Positions 43,893 through 52,810 are shown, counted from the first letter of the stretch. The stretch is 64,000 nucleotides of DNA from Streptacidiphilus sp. PB12-B1b (GCF_014084125.1 NZ_CP048405.1:3596001-3660000), one strand, 5' to 3'. Notes: generated from the sequence alone by a model not told the origin. Program-made: numbers and translations.

Positions 43893-45287
43893 CTACGCCT
43901 GGGCGAAGCCTCTGCGCCGCTCGACGTCGGTGACCTGGGCGCGCTGGACGTCCAGCTCGATCCGGGCCGCCTGGGCGTAGTGCGCGGCCACCTCGGCGCC
44001 CAGCAGCCGGGCGGCCAGGGCGCTGTCCTGGAAGGCGGCCAGGGCCTCGTGCAGGGTGCGCGGCACCAGGGCGGCCTCGCCGTGCCGGTAGGCGTCGCCC
44101 GCCACCGGTTTGGGCGGCTGCCGGTCGCCCTCCAGGCCGTGCCGGACGGCGGCCAGCACGGCGGCCAGCGCCAGGTACGGGTTGGCGTCCGCGCCCGGGA
44201 GCCGGATCTCCAGGTGCAGCCCCGCGCCGTGGCCGACCACGCGGACCGCGCAGCCGCGGTTGTCGCGGCCCCAGCCGAAGCGGGTGGGCGCGAACGAGTG
44301 GTCCTGGTAGCGCTTGTAGGAGTTGGTGGTGGGGGCGTACAGCGGGACGAGCTGCGGCAGCGCCTCCAGCAGCCCGGCGACGGCCCGGCGCCCGACCCCG
44401 GACAGCTCCTCGCCGTCACCGGCGTCGGCCAGCACGGCCTGCTCGCCCGGCTCTCCCGGTTCGCCCCGCCACAGCGACAGGTGCAGGTGCAGGCCGTTGC
44501 CGACGCCGTCGGCGGGCGCGGCCATGAAGGTGGCGGCCAACCCGCAGCGCTCGGCGACGGCCCGGGTGGCGTGCTTGAACAGCAGGTGCCCGTCGCAGGC
44601 GGCGAGCGCGTCGCCGTAGGGGAAGGTCACCTCCACCTGGCCCGGGGCGCCCTCGGTCTTGACCGCCTCCACCGGCAGCCCGGCGCCGGCCAGCGCCGTC
44701 CGCAGCCGGCGGGAGAACCGCGACAGCACCCGCGGCTGGTCCAGCGCGTAGTCGCGGTTGTCCCAGGCCACCGGGGTCAGCCCGGTGAAGCCCCGGGCCG
44801 CGGCCTCGCCCAGCGGGCCGTGGTAGAGGGTGAACTCGGTCTCCACACCGGCCTTGACCCGCAGGCCGTGCTCGGCCAGGGCGTCCAGCTGGCGGCGCAG
44901 CATGGTGCGCGGGGAGACGGCCAGCGGCTGTCCGCCCGGGCCCAGGGCGTCGGCCAGCACCAGGGCGGTGCGCGGCAGCCAGGGCAGCAGCCGTGCGGTC
45001 GCGGCGACCGGCTCCAGCGGCAGGTCGCCGTAGCCGCCGTCCCAGGAGGTCAGCGCGAAGCCGTCGACCGGGCGCATCTCCACGTCGGTGGCGAAGACGT
45101 AGGCGCACACCTCGGCCGCCCCGCCCCCGGCGATGCGGTCCAGGTAGACGGAGGCGTCGTACTCCTTGCCCTTGAGCCGCCCCTGGCCGTCGGCGACGGC
45201 GAGCAGCACCGTGTCGATCCGGCCGGAGGCGACCTGCTGGCGCAGGTGGTCGGGGGTGAGCAGACCGGACGTCACCTCAGACCACAT
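43893..45287 (-). CDS. Glutamine synthetase-like gamma-glutamyl ligase (PuuA/GlnA3-like)
   Basis: This 464-residue member of the glutamine synthetase superfamily has a short N-terminal beta-grasp region, then the catalytic core with VKAGVETEFTLYHG (metal-binding Glu), GNGLHLHLSLW, APTTNSYKRY, RVVGHGAGLHLEIRLPGADANPYLALAA and the C-terminal helices. The sequence is diverged from housekeeping GlnA and closer to actinobacterial GlnA-like enzymes that attach glutamate to polyamines, ethanolamine or other amines. The neighbour upstream in the operon is an APC amine/amino-acid permease whose stop overlaps this start by 11 bases, which supports uptake followed by gamma-glutamylation. An alternative GTG start exists at 45275. 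Confidence 0.9.
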   Translation of the reverse strand: MWSEVTSGLLTPDHLRQQVASGRIDTVLLAVADGQGRLKGKEYDASVYLDRIAGGGAAEVCAYVFATDVEMRPVDGFALTSWDGGYGDLPLEPVAATARLLPWLPRTALVLADALGPGGQPLAVSPRTMLRRQLDALAEHGLRVKAGVETEFTLYHGPLGEAAARGFTGLTPVAWDNRDYALDQPRVLSRFSRRLRTALAGAGLPVEAVKTEGAPGQVEVTFPYGDALAACDGHLLFKHATRAVAERCGLAATFMAAPADGVGNGLHLHLSLWRGEPGEPGEQAVLADAGDGEELSGVGRRAVAGLLEALPQLVPLYAPTTNSYKRYQDHSFAPTRFGWGRDNRGCAVRVVGHGAGLHLEIRLPGADANPYLALAAVLAAVRHGLEGDRQPPKPVAGDAYRHGEAALVPRTLHEALAAFQDSALAARLLGAEVAAHYAQAARIELDVQRAQVTDVERRRGFAQA

Positions 45288-46794
45288 CGCTTTCCAGCTC
45301 GGCCATCTCCGGGCTGGCGTGCACCGGGGTGGCGTAGGAGCGCCGGGCCCGCCACCACCACACGGTGGCCAGCGCCAGCACCACGGCCAGCGCGACCGGC
45401 GCGTAGTTGAAGGTGGTGGCGTTGACCGGCTTGGTCTGCGGCAGGCAGAACAGCACCGTCACCACGGCGACCCAGACCACCGCGACCACGCCGATCGGAG
45501 TGGACCAGCGGCCCAGGTTCCACGGGCCGGGGGTGAAGCTGCGCCCGGCGCGCAGCCGCAGCAGGATCGGGATGGCGTAGGCGGGGGTGATGCCGATGAC
45601 GTTGATGGCGGTCACCGCGCCGTAGGCGGCCGGGGAGTACAGCGAGGGCAGGGCGAGCACCAGGGCGGCGACCACCGCAAGGCCGACCGCGCGGGTCGGG
45701 GTGCCGTTGCGGCTGGAGACCCGGACCCACAGGGCCGAGCCGGGCATGGCGCCGTCGCGGGAGAAGGCGAACACCATCCGCGAGGCGGCGGCCGTCCCGG
45801 CGTTGCCGCAGAACAGCTGGGCCAGGATCACCACGAGCAGCAGCAGTTTGGCGCCGGTGGCGCCCAGGGCGTCCAGGAAGATCTGCGCCGGGGGCACGCC
45901 GGTGGCGCTGCCGACCGTACCGGAGTAGTTCTGGATGGCGTACGTCAGGCCGAACAGCAGCACGAAGCCGGCCAGCCAGGAGACCCAGATGGAGCGGACG
46001 ATGCCCTTGGCGGCCGACACCGACGCCTGGGTGGTCTCCTCGGAGAGGTGCGCGGAGGCGTCGTAGCCGCTGAAGGTGTACTGCGCCAGCAGCAGGCCGA
46101 TCGCGCCGACGTACAGCGGGCTGGACCAGCCGGTGTTGTTCACGTAGTGGCCGAAGACGAAGCCCAGGGACTGGTGGTGCGAGGGCGCGACGACCAGCAC
46201 CACGACGATCAGGGCCACGCCGCCCAGGTGCCACCACACCGAGATGGAGTTGAGCAGCGACACCACCCGCACGCCGAACATGTTCAGCGCGCCGTGCAGC
46301 GCCAGGATGGCCACGTAGATCCAGAGCGTGGAGCCGGGGGTCGGGGTGAAGTTCCACTGGAGGTGCAGCAGTGCCCCGGTGAACTGGGCCGCGCCGTAGT
46401 CGATCCCGGCGATCGCCCCGAGCAGCCCGAGCAGGTTGAGCCAGCCGGTGTACCAGCCCCAGCGCGGTCCGCCGAGTTTGTCGGCCATGTAGAACAGCGC
46501 GCCGGAGGTGGGGTACGCGGAGGTGACCTCGGCCAGCGAGAGGCCGACGAACAGCACGGCCAGTCCGACGGCCAGCCAGCCCCACATCATCACCGCGGGG
46601 CCGCCGGTGTTCAGCCCGAACCCGTACAGCGTCATGCACCCGGAGAGCACCGAGATGACGCTGAAGGAGATGGCGAAGTTCCCGAACGAGCTCATCCTGC
46701 GCACCAGTTGGGGCCGGTAGCCCAACTGGCGCAACAGCGCGCTGTCGTCGGTCGGCGGGGCCGGTGGCGTGGTCGTCTGCGACATGGGGGACAT
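45277..46794 (-). CDS. APC family amino acid/amine permease
   Basis: This 505-residue transporter of about 12 membrane helices has the APC signature region MSSFGNFAISFSVISVLSG and a conserved helix-1 break (GLNTGGP). Later it has SEVTSAYPTSGALFYMADKLGG-like features (here LAEVTSAYPTSGALFYMADK), YTFSGYDASAHLSEET and FSRDGAMPGSALW. These resemble GABA, ethanolamine or other amine permeases. ATG 46794 has GAAGG six bases upstream; the extension to 46818 would need TTG. It is co-transcribed with the PuuA/GlnA-like ligase. Confidence 0.92.
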   Translation of the reverse strand: MSPMSQTTTPPAPPTDDSALLRQLGYRPQLVRRMSSFGNFAISFSVISVLSGCMTLYGFGLNTGGPAVMMWGWLAVGLAVLFVGLSLAEVTSAYPTSGALFYMADKLGGPRWGWYTGWLNLLGLLGAIAGIDYGAAQFTGALLHLQWNFTPTPGSTLWIYVAILALHGALNMFGVRVVSLLNSISVWWHLGGVALIVVVLVVAPSHHQSLGFVFGHYVNNTGWSSPLYVGAIGLLLAQYTFSGYDASAHLSEETTQASVSAAKGIVRSIWVSWLAGFVLLFGLTYAIQNYSGTVGSATGVPPAQIFLDALGATGAKLLLLVVILAQLFCGNAGTAAASRMVFAFSRDGAMPGSALWVRVSSRNGTPTRAVGLAVVAALVLALPSLYSPAAYGAVTAINVIGITPAYAIPILLRLRAGRSFTPGPWNLGRWSTPIGVVAVVWVAVVTVLFCLPQTKPVNATTFNYAPVALAVVLALATVWWWRARRSYATPVHASPEMAELESDVV

Positions 46795-46895
46795 GGGGGC
46801 CTTCGTGTGGTGGGGCAACGGGGGGAGGGGTGCTGCCTGCGGTGCGGTGGGTCAGCCGGGGATCGGCCGTGGATCGGCCTTGGGTCGGCCGGAGT

Positions 46896-47921
46896 TCAGC
46901 CGGGGGAGTGGCCGCGCACCGGGTGGGCGCCGGAGTTGCGGCACTGGCTGCGGGCCCAGGCGAACTCGCGCTCGGCGGCGGCCGGGTCGTCCGCCACATG
47001 GGCCCAGGGCGCAGTGGTGGCGTACGGGCCGATCGCGTCGAACACCCGCCCGGCGTCGCCCAGTCTGCCTCCGGCCCACAGCCCGTGGGCGAGGTGGTTG
47101 AGGTCCAGCGGGGTACGGGCGGCGTCGGCGGGCTGGTCGAACCAGAGGGCCAGGGCGCGGTCGACGTCCAGGGCGATGTGGTCCCGGGTCCACTGACGGC
47201 GGGTCAGCGGGTCCAACTGGTCGCGGTCGCGCTGGAGCCGGTACTGCTCCACGTAGGCGTAGAGCGGCAGCACCATCAGCGCGGACCCGGCCGGCGCCCA
47301 GGAGACGGTGGCCCGGACGAAGTCGATGGCGTCCCCGTGCGAGCCGGCCGCGCGGGTGAGCCAGAACTTCAGCATCCGGTGGAACGCCTCCCGGTTGAAG
47401 GGGTCGCGCTGGTGCGCCTCGCCCAGCAGGCCCCACGGCCCGGGCGGCAGCATCTGCTCCGGGGCGGGCTGCCGGTGCTCGGGGAGCTGCTGCCGCTCGT
47501 CCACCTGGGCCAGCGCCAGCAGGCACACCCACGGCACCGGGTCCGCCGGGTGCAGCCGCCCGGCCCGCAGGCAGGCCTCCCGCGCGGCCCGGGCGAGGGC
47601 GGGGGCGTCGGTGCGGCCCTGGCGGTGCGCCTGCAGGACGCGTTCCACGGCGACCCGGGCCTGCATCAGCGGGACGTCGGCGCCGTCGGGCTCCTCGGCC
47701 TGCCACACCTGGAGGATGTCCGAGCGGGCGGCGGCGGTGGCCAGGACCTGGCTGCGTGCGGTGCGCAGCCCCCAGTCGTCGCCGGTGGCGGCCAGCAGGT
47801 TGCGCATGGACATCCAGCGTCCGGTCCGCAGGTCCTCCAGCGCCGCGCGCAGGGCCGTGTCGCGCCCGGCCGGGTGGTACACCAGCCGGGAGTCGTCCCG
47901 GCCGCCGTCCTGCGGGCTCAT
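46896..47921 (-). CDS. Hypothetical alpha-helical protein, 341 residues
   Basis: I do not recognise a named family. The protein is soluble, rich in Ala, Arg, Leu and Trp, and looks like a helical-repeat protein: ALRAALEDLRTGRWMSMRN, ARAAREACLRAGRLHPADP, and a conserved-looking core WGLLGEAHQRDPFNREAFH then DFVRATVSWAPAGSALMVL. No signal peptide is seen. It lies 101 bases upstream of the permease on the same strand and could share its transcript, but a link to amine metabolism is only positional. Confidence 0.78.
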   Translation of the reverse strand: MSPQDGGRDDSRLVYHPAGRDTALRAALEDLRTGRWMSMRNLLAATGDDWGLRTARSQVLATAAARSDILQVWQAEEPDGADVPLMQARVAVERVLQAHRQGRTDAPALARAAREACLRAGRLHPADPVPWVCLLALAQVDERQQLPEHRQPAPEQMLPPGPWGLLGEAHQRDPFNREAFHRMLKFWLTRAAGSHGDAIDFVRATVSWAPAGSALMVLPLYAYVEQYRLQRDRDQLDPLTRRQWTRDHIALDVDRALALWFDQPADAARTPLDLNHLAHGLWAGGRLGDAGRVFDAIGPYATTAPWAHVADDPAAAEREFAWARSQCRNSGAHPVRGHSPG

Positions 47922-48413
47922 CGGCGCCCACCGCCCGCGGGGGCTCCGCCGGCGCGGGATAACGCCGGGCGCGCTGGGGGCGCCGCTCGCCGGCAGCCCT
48001 GGGCGGGCGCCTGTGCGGTGGCATCGGGGATCGACGTCACGGGAGTTCCAAGGGATCGAAGGTGGTGGCGGGGCGCGGACCGGTGACCCGTCATGGACGC
48101 AGCGGCATCAGGCGCAGGCGGGCCCGGTGGGCAGGTACATGGCGATCCTTCGACTCATCGCGGGCAGGACAAGGAGCGCCGAGCGCGGGAACGGGTGTTC
48201 CGGGGGTGAACACACCGATCATGCGTGACGCTGTGTTACATCCAAGTACGCAGCGAAATGTCACGTCAAGGGAATCCAGGAGATTTCTTGATTCAGTCAT
48301 GCCATTTCATCGGACCGGAACACTACCCGCCGGTTCCCTGTGGCCGGAATACCCGCCGGAATCCGTGGGTTGGCCCAGCTGACTGCCCATCCGAACCGGA
48401 GGACTGACGCATC
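47922..48413. other. 490-base divergent intergenic region
   Basis: The left part is GC-rich and shows no recognisable element. The right part (about 48200-48380) is clearly more AT-rich and should contain the rightward promoter for the next oxidoreductase gene. Small open frames (for example 48062-48382) lack coding-style third positions. I see no hairpin strong enough to call. Confidence 0.5.
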
Positions 48414-49073
48414 ATGAAGATCGGGATTATCGGAGCCGGGAACATCGGCGGCAACCTGGCCCGCCGGTTCACCGCCGTCGGCCACGAGGTGTCCATCGCC
48501 AACAGTCGGGGGCCGGAGACCCTGGCCGACATCGCCGCGGAGACCGGCGCCACCGCCGTCCCGGTGGAGCAGGTGGCGCGCGGCGCGCAGGTGGTCGTGG
48601 TCTCCGTGCCGCTGAAGAACGTCCCCGACCTGCCCGCCGGGCTGCTGGACGGGGTCGCGCCCGGGTTCGCGGTCCTGGAGACCGGCAACTACTACCCGCA
48701 GCAGCGGGACGGGCGCATCGCCGAGATCGAGGACGGCCTGACCGAGAGCCGCTGGACCGCGCAGCACCTCGGCCACACCGTGGTCAAGGCGTTCAACGGC
48801 ACCTACGCTGCCCACCTGGTGGAGAAGCCGCTGCCCGCGGGCGCGCCGGGCCGGTTGGCGGTGCCGGTGGCCGGGGACGACGAGGACGCCAAGCGGGTGA
48901 TCCGCGCGCTGATCGACGAGATCGGCTTCGACACCGTCGACGCCGGCGGGCTGGACGAGTCCTGGCGGCAGCAGCCCGGCACCCCGGTCTACGGCCTGGT
49001 CGGCGACGTGGACGCGGTCACCAAGGCGCTGGCCGAGGCCAGCCCCGAGCGGCCCGCCGACCACCGGGCCTGA
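48414..49073 (+). CDS. NADPH:F420 oxidoreductase-like protein
   Basis: This 219-residue NAD(P)-binding protein starts with a Rossmann motif, MKIGIIGAGNIGGNLARRF. It continues with SIANSRGPETL (phosphate-binding region fitting NADPH), VVVSVPLKNVPDLP, LETGNYYPQ, VVKAFNGTYAAHL and LAVPVAGDDEDAKRVI. This is the pattern of the F420-dependent NADP oxidoreductase (Fno) branch, many of whose members have other substrates. The start follows GGAGG. It is closed by a strong terminator. Confidence 0.88.
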   Translation: MKIGIIGAGNIGGNLARRFTAVGHEVSIANSRGPETLADIAAETGATAVPVEQVARGAQVVVVSVPLKNVPDLPAGLLDGVAPGFAVLETGNYYPQQRDGRIAEIEDGLTESRWTAQHLGHTVVKAFNGTYAAHLVEKPLPAGAPGRLAVPVAGDDEDAKRVIRALIDEIGFDTVDAGGLDESWRQQPGTPVYGLVGDVDAVTKALAEASPERPADHRA

Positions 49074-49084
49074 CGGCCCCTCCC

Positions 49085-49132
49085 CGCGCGGCTCCGCGCC
49101 CGGGCCGGACGCCCCGGGTGCGGAGCCGCGCG
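49085..49132 (+). terminator. Hairpin terminator after the oxidoreductase
   Basis: A perfect 13-bp outer stem (CGCGCGGCTCCGC at 49085-49097 with GCGGAGCCGCGCG at 49120-49132) encloses a CCCGGG-based inner stem. It lies 12 bases after the stop codon. Confidence 0.8.
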
Positions 49133-49148
49133 TTGCCGTATCCGATCC

Positions 49149-49190
49149 GTTCGACGGATGGTCATGTCCTTGTCATTGCAGGGGTATAGC
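49149..49190 (+). promoter_or_regulatory. PHO-box-like triple repeat and -10 element before the PLC gene
   Basis: Three contiguous 11-base units lie at 49149-49159 (GTTCGACGGAT), 49160-49170 (GGTCATGTCCT) and 49171-49181 (TGTCATTGCAG). They align with the Streptomyces PhoP direct-repeat unit, whose core resembles GTTCACC. A TATAGC box at 49185-49190 follows, with the -35 position inside the repeats, as in PhoP-activated promoters. A 6-bp palindrome ATCCGT-TCG-ACGGAT (49145-49159) overlaps the first unit. Confidence 0.55.
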
Positions 49191-49237
49191 GTCAGGCTGC
49201 GCGCAGCCTGCTTCCCGCCCGTGACCCCGGAGGCTCC

Positions 49238-50293
49238 ATGTCCGTCCCCATCCGCCCCGCCCGCGTCCTGGCCGCTGTCGCCGCGGCCCTCGCCTGCCTG
49301 CTGCCCCTCGCCACCGCCGCCCCGGCCTCCGCCGACGACACCGGCGGCCTGTCGCTGGCGGCGGGCACGTCCGTGGGCATCCACAACACCTACGCCGACA
49401 CCAGCCAGTTCCCCTTCCTCGCCGACGCGCTGGACACCGGCGCCTCGCTGATCGAGCTGGACACCTGGGTGGACCCGTTCACCCACGAGTGGAAGGTCAG
49501 CCACTCCAGCCCGCTGGGCAACCAGAACAACTGCGTCGACGCCTCCACCCCGGCCCAGCTCTACACCGGCGGCGCCAACAAGGATCTGGGCAGCTGCCTG
49601 GACGACATCCGGGTCTGGCTGGCCGCCCACCCGGGCCACCCGCCGATCATGGTGAAGCTGGAGATGAAGGCCGGCTTCGACGCCACCGACGGCCTCGGTC
49701 CGGCGCAGCTGGACGCGCTGGTCCAGGCACACCTGGGCGCGGACGTGTTCCGCCCCGCCGACCTGCTCGGCGGCTACCCCTCGCTGGACGCCGCCGCCCG
49801 GGCCGACAACTGGCCCTCGCGCGCCGCGCTGGCCGGAAAGGTGATCCTGGAGGCCATCCCGGGCACCTTCGAGCAGGCCAACCCCTTCGACCACCTGTGG
49901 ACGGACACGGAGTACGCCCAGTACCTCTCCGGGCTGCAGGCCGCCGGCAACCTCGGCCAGGCGCAGATCTTCCCCTCGGTGCTCGGCGCGGCCTCCGGCG
50001 ACCCGCGCACCCGCTACAGCGACGCCTCGCTGCGGCAGTGGTTCGTGGTCTTCGACGGGGACGCCAGCGCCTACGTGGACGGCGGCATCGACACCTCCTG
50101 GTACGACACCAACCACTACCTGCTGGTCATGACCGACGCCGAGAACGTCACCCCGGCGCTGTCCGACACCGCTCCCAGCCAGGCCGACGCGGCCGCCCGG
50201 GTCGCCGAACTGGCCGCCGACCACGCCTCGTTCGTCTCCTGCGACTGGACCGGCCTGCCCTCGGTGCTCAGCGAGCAGCTGCCCCGGGGCTGA
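49238..50293 (+). CDS. Secreted Ca2+-dependent phosphoinositide-specific phospholipase C-like protein
   Basis: This 351-residue protein has a signal peptide of about 33 residues (ending APASA). The mature domain is a PLC X-box-type TIM barrel: IHNTYADTS carries the first catalytic His, LIELDTWVD the acidic metal ligands, and WKVSHSSPLG the second His. PIMVKLEMKAGF and LVMTDAENV follow. Such enzymes cleave phosphoinositides or related phosphodiesters outside the cell. The ATG follows CGGAGG. The PHO-box-like promoter suggests induction when phosphate is limiting. Its last 26 bases overlap the convergent GntR gene. Confidence 0.9.
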   Translation: MSVPIRPARVLAAVAAALACLLPLATAAPASADDTGGLSLAAGTSVGIHNTYADTSQFPFLADALDTGASLIELDTWVDPFTHEWKVSHSSPLGNQNNCVDASTPAQLYTGGANKDLGSCLDDIRVWLAAHPGHPPIMVKLEMKAGFDATDGLGPAQLDALVQAHLGADVFRPADLLGGYPSLDAAARADNWPSRAALAGKVILEAIPGTFEQANPFDHLWTDTEYAQYLSGLQAAGNLGQAQIFPSVLGAASGDPRTRYSDASLRQWFVVFDGDASAYVDGGIDTSWYDTNHYLLVMTDAENVTPALSDTAPSQADAAARVAELAADHASFVSCDWTGLPSVLSEQLPRG

Positions 50294-50984
50294 CCGGGGC
50301 GGCATCGACCGCCGCCAGCAGCCGGTGGAAGTCGCCCTGGCCGTTGCGGCGGTGGGCCGACAGCAGGGCCAGCGCCGAGGCGGCCTCCCCGGCCTCGAAG
50401 GCGTCCACGATCGCGCCGTGCTCGCGCAGGATCTCCTCCGCGCGGGCACGGTCGCCCCCGGCGGCGGTGCGCCGGTAGGCCAGTGCGCGGTGCGGCTCCA
50501 GGGCGTCCCACAGCTGGCGCACGAAGCGCAGCAGCCACTCGTTGTCGCAGCGGTCCAGCAGGGCGAAGTGGAACCGCCGGTTGGCGGTGATCCCCGCGTG
50601 CGCGTCGCCCGCCTCGGTGGCGGCGCACTGCTCCTCCAGTGCCGCCCGCATGGCGGCCAGGTCCTCCGGGCGCAGCCGGGCGGCGGCGGCGGTCTCGGCC
50701 TCGGCCTCCAGCAGCTCCCGCACCCGGAAGATGCCGTCCACGCTCTCGGGGTGCAGTTGGGCCACGGTGTAGCCGCGCTGCGCCTGGTAGACCACCATGC
50801 CCTCGCTGGCCAGGGTCTTCAGCGCCTCGCGGACCGGGATCACGCTCAGCCCCAGCTGCTCCGCGGCGGCGCTCTGCCGGATCTGCGAGCCGGGCGGCAG
50901 ATCGCCCCGGACGATGGCGTCGCGCAGCTCGACCAGGGCGACGGCCTCGGCGGTGCGGGGCAGGGAGGTTCGTTTGAGGGCCAC
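50268..50984 (-). CDS. GntR family transcriptional regulator, FadR/FCD subfamily
   Basis: This 238-residue regulator has an N-terminal winged helix (ELRDAIVRGDLPPGSQIRQS, then LSVIPVREALKTLASEGMVVYQAQRGYTV) and a helical FCD effector domain. The metal-site-like residues sit in FRVRELLEAEAET, NRRFHFALLDRCDN and REHGAIVDAFEAGE. FCD proteins sense small carboxylates or related metabolites. The gene ends 26 bases inside the convergent PLC gene. A near-palindrome in its promoter is a likely autoregulatory site. Confidence 0.92.
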   Translation of the reverse strand: MALKRTSLPRTAEAVALVELRDAIVRGDLPPGSQIRQSAAAEQLGLSVIPVREALKTLASEGMVVYQAQRGYTVAQLHPESVDGIFRVRELLEAEAETAAAARLRPEDLAAMRAALEEQCAATEAGDAHAGITANRRFHFALLDRCDNEWLLRFVRQLWDALEPHRALAYRRTAAGGDRARAEEILREHGAIVDAFEAGEAASALALLSAHRRNGQGDFHRLLAAVDAAPVSPGAAAR

Positions 50985-51019
50985 AGCGACACTCTACCCG
51001 CGATCAGGGCGGAAGTAGA

Positions 51020-51033
51020 TGTTATACATTACA
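51020..51033 (-). promoter_or_regulatory. Probable GntR operator overlapping the regulator's -10 region
   Basis: TGTTATACATTACA is an imperfect palindrome (5 of 7 pairs match) in an unusually AT-rich patch. It lies between the GntR gene and the divergent membrane-protein gene, 36 bases upstream of the regulator's start codon. It resembles GTATAC-type FCD-GntR operators. On the minus strand it contains TATAAC, a plausible -10 box. Confidence 0.6.
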
Positions 51034-51202
51034 ATATGACCCGCGCACCCGGGTGCCCGGCGATCGTCCACGCCCGGGCCGCCGGAACCCGCGCCGCCGC
51101 CCCTGACCTGGGCACGAGCCCGGCCCCGCGACCCGCCTGAGCAGGCGTCCCGCCGGTTACTCGGCGGTAGCGCGCGGGGTCGGCAGTCTGTACCTTGCTC
51201 CC

Positions 51203-51838
51203 ATGGCACGTAACCCCAAGGCTGTGGGCGCAGTACGGATCGCGCTCGGGCTGCTCGCCCTGGTGGCGCTGGCGGTCGGACTCGACCGCGACGTCCACGT
51301 CCACGACGGCGGCAACTTCCTGTTCTACTTCACGAACCTGTCGAACCTCTTCGGCGCCTTCGTGTTCCTCACCGGCGGCGCGGCCCTGCTGCGCGGACGC
51401 CCCGGGCTGCCCGCGCTGGTGCGCGGCGCGTCCGTGCTCTACCTGGTCATCACCGGCCTGGTGTTCTGGACGCTGCTGTCCGACACCATCACGCCGGAGA
51501 CCATCGTCTGGCAGAACGACGTCGTGCACGGGGTGATGCCGGTCGCGTTCCTGCTCGACTGGCTGCTGGTGCCGCCGACCGTCCGGCTCGCTCTCGGCCG
51601 GGCCGCGTACTGGCTGGTCTTCCCGCTGGTCTACCTCGGCGTGTCACTGGTCCGGGGCCCGATGGTGGGCTGGTACCCGTACGACTTCCTCGACCCGCGC
51701 GAACCCGGGGGATACGCGCACGTCACCACCTGGTCCCTGATCGTCACCGCGGTCTTCGTGGTCTTCATGCTGCTGCTGGTCGCCGCGGGCAACCGGCTGC
51801 GCCCCGGCGTCCGCGCCGCCGCCGCCGACCAGGCCTGA
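51203..51838 (+). CDS. Pr6Pr-like integral membrane protein
   Basis: This 211-residue membrane protein of about six helices resembles the Pr6Pr family. It has AVRIALGLLALVALAVGLDR, then the hallmark NFLFYFTNLSNLFGAFVFL, LVFWTLLSDTITPE with a charged loop VWQNDVVHGVMPVAFLLDWL, and GPMVGWYPYDFLDP before the last helix. The function of bacterial members is unknown. It is divergent from the GntR regulator, with the operator-like site between them, and so could be its target. Confidence 0.85.
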   Translation: MARNPKAVGAVRIALGLLALVALAVGLDRDVHVHDGGNFLFYFTNLSNLFGAFVFLTGGAALLRGRPGLPALVRGASVLYLVITGLVFWTLLSDTITPETIVWQNDVVHGVMPVAFLLDWLLVPPTVRLALGRAAYWLVFPLVYLGVSLVRGPMVGWYPYDFLDPREPGGYAHVTTWSLIVTAVFVVFMLLLVAAGNRLRPGVRAAAADQA

Positions 51839-51925
51839 CCGGCCCCCGCGGGGCCGCCCGCCGTGCCCGCCGGGGCACCGGGAAAATGCCGCGCGGCCGT
51901 GGCCGGGCGCCCCTACCGTGGTGCG

Positions 51926-52795
51926 GTGGCCACCTCCCTGCTGCTCTGCGGCGACCCCCTGCGCTCCACCCGCTGCGACCCGTACCTCGCCGGGCAGGCC
52001 GCCGCCGCCCGGGCCCTGGGGGCCGTGGTGGCGCTGCTCGACCATGACGCCCTGCTCGCCGGGGACGCCGCCGGGGCGGTCCGCCGGGTGCCGCGCGACC
52101 TGGGCCCGCTGTGGTACCGGGGCTGGATGATCCCCTCCGCCCGCTACCGCGAGCTGGCCGAGGCGCTCGCCGCGCGCGGCGCCCGGCTGTGCACGACCGC
52201 CGAGCAGTACCGCACCGCCCACGAACTGCCCGGCTGGTACGCCGCCTTCGCCGGGGCGACCCCGGCCGGCAGCTGGCTGGCCTGCGAGCCGTTCCGGGCC
52301 CCCGCGCCGGAGGCCCTGGCCCGGGCCGCCGCCGCGCTCCCGGCCGGGCCCGGGATCGTCAAGGACTACGTGAAGTCCCGCAAGCACGACTGGGACGACG
52401 CCTGCTACCTGCCGGATCTGGCCGACACCGCGGCCGTGCACGCCGTGGTCTCCCGCTTCGTGGAGTTGCAGGAGGAGTGGCTGGCGGGCGGCGTGGTGCT
52501 GCGCGCCTTCGAGCCGCTGCGGCGCGACCTCGGGGAGGCCCGGGTGTGGTGGCTGGACGGCCGCCCGCTGCTGACCACGGCCCACCCCGACACCCCCGCG
52601 CTGCGGCCCGAACCCGAACTGGACGGCGTCCAACCGCTGGTGGCCGCGCTGGGCTGCCGGTTCGTCAGCACCGACCTGGCCCGGCACGCCGACGGCAGGT
52701 GGCGGGTGGTCGAGGTCGGCGACGGGCAGGTCAGTGAACTGCCCCAGGGGCTGGATCCGGGCGTGCTGCTGGGGCCGCTGCTGGGCGCCGGCTGA
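51926..52795 (+). CDS. ATP-grasp domain protein (DUF4343-like)
   Basis: This 289-residue protein matches the ATP-grasp families annotated with DUF4343. The N-terminal half has WYRGWMIPSARYRELAEAL. The nucleotide-binding part carries GIVKDYVKSRKHDWDDACYL, FVELQEEWLAGGVVLRAFEP, ARVWWLDGRPLL and a metal-binding end VVEVGDGQVSELP. ATP-grasp enzymes usually ligate a carboxylate to an amine; the substrate here is unknown. GTG 51926 is chosen because the sequence before it (to 51863) lacks family similarity, although the ribosome site is weak. Confidence 0.78.
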   Translation: MATSLLLCGDPLRSTRCDPYLAGQAAAARALGAVVALLDHDALLAGDAAGAVRRVPRDLGPLWYRGWMIPSARYRELAEALAARGARLCTTAEQYRTAHELPGWYAAFAGATPAGSWLACEPFRAPAPEALARAAAALPAGPGIVKDYVKSRKHDWDDACYLPDLADTAAVHAVVSRFVELQEEWLAGGVVLRAFEPLRRDLGEARVWWLDGRPLLTTAHPDTPALRPEPELDGVQPLVAALGCRFVSTDLARHADGRWRVVEVGDGQVSELPQGLDPGVLLGPLLGAG

Positions 52796-52810
52796 CCGGA
52801 CGGGGCGGGC

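Noticed and set aside
48062-48407. Open frames in the gap before the F420-reductase-like gene
   Set aside because: They lack coding bias and ribosome sites; the region is better explained as a promoter.
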